Shown: one piece after another, positions 60,201 through 64,000 of the stretch
Numbering within the stretch: the first letter of the stretch is position 1
How the letters are laid out: each line of letters opens with the position of its first letter
Assembly (NCBI GenBank): GCA_029547025.1
Contig: JAKPQA010000359.1
Span: 17,775 to 81,774, forward strand
From: Armatimonadota bacterium
Lineage (GTDB): Bacteria; Armatimonadota; Zipacnadia; UBA1398; JAKPQA01
Direction of reading: 5' to 3'
DNA: 64,000 nucleotides
Made by a program: the position numbers and the translations under genes
Notes under the pieces: model-generated
The model's database searches: none
What the model saw: the letters and a program-made list of their open reading frames with translations, nothing else
Told to the model about the DNA's origin: nothing

Positions 60201-60384
60201 GGTGGTGGCCGAACACAAGAAGGTGGCCGTCACGCGGGCGTGTGACTACTTTGAGCTGGTGCGGGAGTTCACGACGAAGCCCAACACGGCGCGGATCCGC
60301 TTCGTGCTCGACACGGTGATCGGCGGACGTTACGACGAGGGCCACGTGACCTACGACGACTGCTCGCTCACGGCAGTGCCATAG
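57232..60384 (+). CDS. Large secreted (alpha/alpha) toroid enzyme with malectin-like and CBM modules
   Basis: 1050 aa; ATG 57232 overlaps the previous stop (ATGA). Signal peptide (RPPLLCLLATFAATAWSQE). Residues about 30-470 form an (alpha/alpha) barrel like AGE/GH127-type enzymes (VFSGAWAYPESSGCCGRSLWYG, CTGGVVFMLAFFDELE). A beta-sandwich (about 470-700) and a malectin-like domain (about 715-850; FATYFTVAPGTYHVRVKLAE, RRTGAAPFDIELNG) follow. A C-terminal CBM4/9-like jelly roll (NLLANPEFEEG, FQEVAVRPDTAYRASVWVRA) ends it. It is a probable extracellular glycoside hydrolase or lyase; the catalytic residues were not assigned. Confidence 0.68.
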   Translation: MSELTGRRRLVRPPLLCLLATFAATAWSQELPRYYAHEAVLDANGVIAPWYRRQNGPLDLRVRVAAETLKRYPWTERPRPAPHYVFSGAWGIAPDGTISIPPIDNWSNGDLGQRAAYVLSGLVDYYRYSGDPAAISHIAITADALIDFCQTPADHPWPRFLVSVPTKGMPYGVTDPHGFIQLDIVAEVGIGMVRAYELVGERRWLEAAKHWADLLVQHCDLRPGAPPWPRYANPEDVPWEDHCTGGVVFMLAFFDELERVGYTGRRGELTRAREAGEAYLRDTLLPRWTEDGTWGRNYWDWNDPVQAENVTEFAVRYMMEHPSRFPNWRNDCRNVLSLFLNRTSVARESNGDVFSGAWAYPESSGCCGRSLWYGPFELAPIYAQYSELTGDEWAREMARRQLILATYDVHETGVVEDNIDGGPIVAGAWFKIAHPMALKHALNGMAWLPDLMGAARENHILRASAVVRHVQYGVGDIRYETAETIAPCVDVVRLAFEPAKVTADGVRLAARGDLAANGFTTRRLECGDVILTIRHDGRKRVAILGPDPGQAADDTELTFEGPWRAANRAGDAGGTAHAAAAAGAAAGFRFTGNQVRLLGRVGPMGGRADVYVDGVKQLVGIDTWCPQTRYQQALYYRSGLIPGPHELRIVVTGTANPLSAGRQVVLDAVQWSAATGDQEFGEGGGPTGTQRVVFGYAGREGVVDSNGNTWLPATEWIARLGAGVDIVQAAWWTDRRYFTIAGTNDPELYRYGAHAPDFATYFTVAPGTYHVRVKLAETRRTGAAPFDIELNGEPVVRGLDVAATAGGLFRAVDLVFEGVQPTSGVIALRFRAWTGEAMVQAIEVGPGPGGSGATPMTATVCEPAGANLLANPEFEEGGPMTLGRMGDAGSAAGWRWLFASPTQSYVWVESGFNIHPECGLPHPRTGKDAERTHTDSNGHTVLFQEVAVRPDTAYRASVWVRAVDLHGKGFGSSPGDSAGLIVLELDAGGGVVAEHKKVAVTRACDYFELVREFTTKPNTARIRFVLDTVIGGRYDEGHVTYDDCSLTAVP

Positions 60385-60516
60385 AACCTCTTCGTCGGCC
60401 CCAAAGCAGGGCAACACAGCCGTGGCGTGGAACGCACCCCCACGTACGGCGAAAACGAGAGCCGGTCAGGCGCGCCCGGGATGGCGCCGTCGGCGACCCG
60501 GGAGGCGAAACAGATC

Positions 60517-61425
60517 GTGCTAGTCAGACACATGGCGGTGACGCTCTTTGCTGGTGTGCTCGCCGGCTGGTTGCCGAGTTCTGCCGGTGCGGCGGCAGGC
60601 GATCCGGGCGAGGTTGCCAAGGACTTCGTGAAGGCCTGTTGGACGGTGACTCATGGCGACGCTGCGGCAGGTCGTCAAGCACTCGATGGGCTGATGGCCG
60701 CGCCGAACTGGGCGACCACACAGCTCGTGTTCGAGGCGGCCCTCAAGGAGAGCCCGTGGATGTTCGACAGCTATGCCAATGGCGCCGATCCGGCAACCGC
60801 GGAGCCGACCGTGGCAGACACCGAGATGATGGCGGTTCCGCTTTTCGACATCGGCGAGCTGGCCAAGGTGAGCCTGACGACATCGGCCAGTGGCACCCCG
60901 CGTCCAGTGTACCTGAGGAAGGTCGGCGATGACTGGAAGGTCGCCATTGTGACCCCGCTGTGCATCGGCCTGACGGCCGCGGACGGCAACCCGCGTGACG
61001 ACCTCGTAGCCACAAGCACGCCCGAGGGCGTGATCCACCTGCTGCTCGAAGGCTGCTATCTGTTCATTCTGGGCGACCAGAAGGAGGGCGAGAGACTCTG
61101 CCGCGCCGCTCTCGTCGATCCGCCCAGCGAGACCTCGTGGGTCCGCTTCGTCAGCTGCCTCAAAGAGAAGCAGATCATCTTCTACAGCTATGCCCAGGGC
61201 TCAACCAACGAGGGGCAGTATGTGAACTTCGACCCCACGAGCTTCACCGTGAAGATCACCCGCACCGAGAAGCTCGGCGAGGAGATCAAGGCGTTCATCG
61301 CCAGCAGCGGCGCCGACAACCCCAGGCCGTTCCGGTCGAAGGTCACGCCACGGGGCCAGCTGAGGATCGTCGAGTGGTCGTCGATCTATGTCGACGTGAA
61401 ACCCGTCCCGAAGGCGACGTGGTAG
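60517..61425 (+). CDS. Secreted protein with internal tandem duplication
   Basis: 302 aa from GTG 60517, preceded by GGGAGG at 11 nt; ATG 60532 also starts in the signal peptide. Signal peptide (VTLFAGVLAGWLPSSAGA). The mature part consists of two similar halves of about 140 residues: GDAAAGRQALDGLMAAPNW, MFDSYANG and RPVYLRKVGDDWKV in the first match GDQKEGERLCRAALVDPPS, IFYSYAQG and RPFRSKVTPRGQLRI in the second. The fold may be cystatin- or SnoaL-like (DUF4878-type), but no family was identified with confidence. It lies between two carbohydrate-active genes. Confidence 0.6.
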   Translation: MLVRHMAVTLFAGVLAGWLPSSAGAAAGDPGEVAKDFVKACWTVTHGDAAAGRQALDGLMAAPNWATTQLVFEAALKESPWMFDSYANGADPATAEPTVADTEMMAVPLFDIGELAKVSLTTSASGTPRPVYLRKVGDDWKVAIVTPLCIGLTAADGNPRDDLVATSTPEGVIHLLLEGCYLFILGDQKEGERLCRAALVDPPSETSWVRFVSCLKEKQIIFYSYAQGSTNEGQYVNFDPTSFTVKITRTEKLGEEIKAFIASSGADNPRPFRSKVTPRGQLRIVEWSSIYVDVKPVPKATW

Positions 61426-61471
61426 CGCGAGGCCGCTCGCCCGGCGGGGCAGCAGTAGGAGGTCGCCGCGC

Positions 61472-63814
61472 ATGTCCCGACAGGCTGCCTACGTGGGCTT
61501 GCTGGCCATCGCCGGCGGGATCGTGCAGGCCGCAGATCTCACCTTGGTGGCGGAGGGGCGTCCCTCCGCCACCATCGTCGTACGTGAGGGCGCTCCCGAA
61601 AAGGTGACCGTGGCCGCCGAGGAGCTCCGCACCTACGTGGAGCGCATCTCCGGCGCTCAACTGCCTCTCGCTACGGACGGGGAGAGGCCCGACGGTGCCG
61701 TAGTGCTGGTGGGGCGCAGCAGATTGACCGACCAGATGGGCGTCGTGATTCCCGGCGGCCTGACCGACGGCCGGCGCGACGAGGGGTATACCATCGTCTG
61801 CCGGGGCAACCGGCTCGTGTTGGCGGGCAACGAGAGCGGGCCTTACCACGGCACGGAGTACGCCGTCTACGAGTTCCTACACCGCCTTGGCGTCCGCTGG
61901 TACATGCCCGGGCCGAATGGGGAAGTCGTTCCGCACAGCGAGACCATCCGATTCCCTGAGATGGACCGGAGCGACACGCCCGACTTCGCCATGCGGAACT
62001 GGTGGCTGCACATCAAGCCCGAGCTGGCTGAGCACGAGCGCCGATGGAAGCTCCGCAACAAGATGAACCCCGACCCACTCTTCGCCACGCCAGGCGACTC
62101 GTCGGCGCGGAACATCGTCCGCCCCGAGCTGCTCGAGACGCGCCCGGAGCTGTTCGCCCGAAATGCCGATGGCACGCCGAACCCGTATCTGCCGAACCTC
62201 ACGAACCCCGAGGCGGTCACCGTGGCCGCCGACATTGTCAAGGAGTACTTCCGCCAGCACCCCGAGGCCAACAGCTACGGGTTCGCCCCCGATGACGGCC
62301 TCCCGCGCGACTACACCCCGGAGACGCAGGCCATCAACCGCGGTTTCACCGATCTGTTGGGGCGGCCCGGAGTGCCGGGCGAGGTCAGCACCACCGAGGA
62401 GTGGCTCGCCTTCGTCAACGCGGTCACACGTGAGGTTCGGAGGGAGTTCCCGGACAGGTACATCGCCACCAACGGCTACGCCAACCGGAACATTCCGCCC
62501 CAGGGCATCGAGCTTGACGACCACATCATCATCATGTTCGCGGCGATCTGGAGCTGCACGCTCCACGCCTATGACAACCCCCACTGTTGGCAAAAGGAGC
62601 GCCAGGCACAGATGCTGCGGCGCTGGGCCGAGCTGTGCCCGAACGTGTGGGTGTACGGCTACAACTACCAGATGCTCGTCTCGGGCCTCACTCCGCTCCC
62701 TGAGTTCACCAAGCTGCGGCGCGACTTCCCCCTGATGCACCGGTGGGGCCTGTTGGGTTTCCTGGATGAGAATCGCAACGTGTGGGCCGAGGCGGGCATC
62801 GCCAGCCGGTACCTTCGCGCGCGTCTCGAGTGGGACGCCGAAGCCGACGTCGATGCCATCCTCGATGATTTCTTCCGCGACTGGTACGGCCCCGCCGCGG
62901 CGCACATGAAGGCGTACTACTTCGCCCTCGACGAGGCCATCACCGAGAGCCCCATGCACGCCCACGAGGACCGAGCGCTGCCGGACGTCTACTCCGATCG
63001 GCTCCTGGAGCGACTGAGTGACCACATCTCGCAGGCCGAAGACCTGGCCACGGCGGAGCCGTTCCGCAGCCGTCTGCAGGCCGACCTGCTCATGTTCGAC
63101 CATCTCGTCGCCTACCGCGCGATGAACGCGGCGGAGCGCGATGCTGACTTCACCAGGGCTGCGCGGCATGCCCAGGAGATGCTCGATCTACGGAAACGGC
63201 TCTTCGCCATCGACCCCTTCTACATCTGGGAGGACGAAGACGGCTACCACACCGGGGTGTGGTACTGGAAGATCGGCGACCGACGCGATTGGTACCGGTC
63301 ACTCGCGGAGCGGATGACCGGCCCCACCGGCGAGCTCGCGGCCACGTTGCCCGAGCGCGCGTCATTCCGAACGGACCCGCACGATGAGGGGCTTCACGCG
63401 GGCTGGTACGCCGTTGCCGACCCGCCGGGCGAGTGGCCGGAGGTCTCGGTCACCCAGCCGTTCTTCACCCAGGGCTACCTTGACGACCGCGGCTTCCCCT
63501 ATGTGGGTTACGTCTGGTACCGCTTCGGTCTCGATCTGCCCGCGAACGTGGCCGGCAGGTCTGTGCGGCTGCTGATCCCGACACTGACTACCGAGGGCTG
63601 GCTCTGGGTCAACGGCCAGTATGTGGCCCATCGTCCGTACCTGGAGGCCTACACACGTCCGGCGAGCCTCGAGGCCGACATCAGCGCCCAGGTTCACCCG
63701 GGCGCGCGGAATGTGGTTGCGGTCCGAGTCAGCACCAGTCTCTGTGAATCGCAGGCGGCCGAAGGCATCTTGGGCCGCCCGTTTGTCTACACACCGTTGG
63801 AGCCAACGGAGTAG
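61472..63814 (+). CDS. Secreted DUF4838 glycoside-hydrolase-like protein
   Basis: 780 aa; ATG 61472 has AGGAGGT 8 nt upstream. Signal peptide (RQAAYVGLLAIAGGIVQAA). Residues about 35-155 are an alpha-glucuronidase-type N-terminal domain (VTVAAEELRTYVERISGAQLP, YHGTEYAVYEFLHRLGVRWYMPG). Residues about 160-560 match DUF4838 (NSYGFAPDDGLPRDYTP, FVNAVTREVRREFPDRYIATNGY, WVYGYNYQML). A C-terminal galactose-binding-like beta-sandwich follows (GYVWYRFGLDLP, GWLWVNGQYV). Such proteins are found in polysaccharide-degrading loci; the precise substrate is unknown. Confidence 0.8.
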   Translation: MSRQAAYVGLLAIAGGIVQAADLTLVAEGRPSATIVVREGAPEKVTVAAEELRTYVERISGAQLPLATDGERPDGAVVLVGRSRLTDQMGVVIPGGLTDGRRDEGYTIVCRGNRLVLAGNESGPYHGTEYAVYEFLHRLGVRWYMPGPNGEVVPHSETIRFPEMDRSDTPDFAMRNWWLHIKPELAEHERRWKLRNKMNPDPLFATPGDSSARNIVRPELLETRPELFARNADGTPNPYLPNLTNPEAVTVAADIVKEYFRQHPEANSYGFAPDDGLPRDYTPETQAINRGFTDLLGRPGVPGEVSTTEEWLAFVNAVTREVRREFPDRYIATNGYANRNIPPQGIELDDHIIIMFAAIWSCTLHAYDNPHCWQKERQAQMLRRWAELCPNVWVYGYNYQMLVSGLTPLPEFTKLRRDFPLMHRWGLLGFLDENRNVWAEAGIASRYLRARLEWDAEADVDAILDDFFRDWYGPAAAHMKAYYFALDEAITESPMHAHEDRALPDVYSDRLLERLSDHISQAEDLATAEPFRSRLQADLLMFDHLVAYRAMNAAERDADFTRAARHAQEMLDLRKRLFAIDPFYIWEDEDGYHTGVWYWKIGDRRDWYRSLAERMTGPTGELAATLPERASFRTDPHDEGLHAGWYAVADPPGEWPEVSVTQPFFTQGYLDDRGFPYVGYVWYRFGLDLPANVAGRSVRLLIPTLTTEGWLWVNGQYVAHRPYLEAYTRPASLEADISAQVHPGARNVVAVRVSTSLCESQAAEGILGRPFVYTPLEPTE

Positions 63815-63857
63815 TGATCCTCCGCGCAACGCACCTGCCGAATGGGGGCATTGGGTC

Positions 63858-64000
63858 ATGATCGCCTTCGTACGTTGCCTCACACTCGTGCCGCTGATCC
63901 TGACCGGGGCAGTCGGCGCGGCCGGCGCGCCATTGACGGCTCGTATCGAGCCCAACGGGTCCATGACCATTCGCGACGGCCGGGTTGTGCTCGCCAGTGT
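63858..64000 (+). CDS. Secreted protein, N-terminal end (partial)
   Basis: ATG 63858 opens a frame running off the right edge, 47 complete codons. It begins with a good signal peptide (MIAFVRCLTLVPLILTGAVG then AAGAP) followed by LTARIEPNGSMTIRDGRVVL, a beta-rich start. No family can be assigned from so little sequence. It is 43 nt downstream of the DUF4838 gene and is likely part of the same carbohydrate-processing run. Confidence 0.6.
   Translation, partial: MIAFVRCLTLVPLILTGAVGAAGAPLTARIEPNGSMTIRDGRVVLAS

Noticed and set aside
1..64000. tRNA, rRNA, CRISPR, insertion sequence or prophage
   Set aside because: No tRNA T-loop pattern with matching acceptor stem, no regularly spaced repeats, no transposase, integrase or capsid-like product was seen on either strand by eye.

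Overview
The window is high-GC, densely coded bacterial chromosome with many GTG and TTG starts. It shows no phage, transposon, CRISPR or rRNA/tRNA content. Several traits together suggest an uncultured lineage such as Armatimonadota, Hydrogenedentota or a Planctomycetota-like group. These are many secreted carbohydrate-active proteins and lipoproteins, an H-X9-DG prepilin-type fragment, DUF6807 and DUF4838 proteins, UroD-like and Gfo/Idh/MocA paralogues, and DXP-independent PLP synthesis (PdxS/PdxT). The phylum cannot be fixed without a marker-gene tree.

Layout, left to right. 1-6.8 kb: the tail of a Gfo/Idh/MocA oxidoreductase, mnmE, an AAC(3)-type acetyltransferase, a sialidase-like protein with a LamG-like end, a secreted DUF6807 protein and a sugar-phosphate isomerase/epimerase-like protein. 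7.2-14.2 kb (+): fabI, then a compact run of acyl-CoA dehydrogenase, etfB, ferredoxin-fused etfA, ybaB, recR, pdxS and pdxT. The dehydrogenase/EtfB/Fd-EtfA order matches bifurcating CarCDE. 14.2-23.3 kb (-): a glycosidase-like protein, a sialidase-like gene broken by an in-frame TAG, hisG, a zinc-ribbon/TPR membrane protein, a secreted TPR protein, a PilZ protein and queH, several with overlapping ends. 23.5-29.1 kb (+): a small membrane protein, a large double-VWA protein, a Gfo/Idh/MocA protein and an alginate-lyase-like protein. 29.1-40.9 kb: mainly a (-) series of lipoprotein, dnaE, hisD, tatD and a copper-amine-oxidase-N/OB-like protein. A PKD/beta-propeller lipoprotein, a UroD-like protein, another lipoprotein and a DUF123 protein lie around it.

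41-49.4 kb: a MEDS-PAS hybrid histidine kinase, an SH3b/NlpC-P60 peptidoglycan hydrolase, a PP2C-like protein that has lost its metal ligands, a cytoplasmic DUF6807 paralogue and a Cys-rich membrane protein. 49.4-57.2 kb (+): an AIM24-family remnant with an internal deletion, miaA, a heparinase-like protein fused to a PQQ-type propeller, nnrE-nnrD and a Trm11-like RNA methyltransferase. 57.2-64 kb (+): a large secreted (alpha/alpha)-toroid/malectin protein, an internally duplicated secreted protein, a DUF4838 protein and the start of another secreted protein.

Taken together, housekeeping genes for tRNA modification, DNA replication and repair, histidine, PLP and fatty acid metabolism are interleaved with genes for attacking complex, possibly sulfated or acidic, polysaccharides. 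The most interesting points are the CarCDE-like bifurcating module, the heparinase/propeller fusion, the PP2C pseudophosphatase, and the two decayed genes (sialidase amber codon, AIM24 deletion). All functional calls rest on motifs read by eye; no database search was run.
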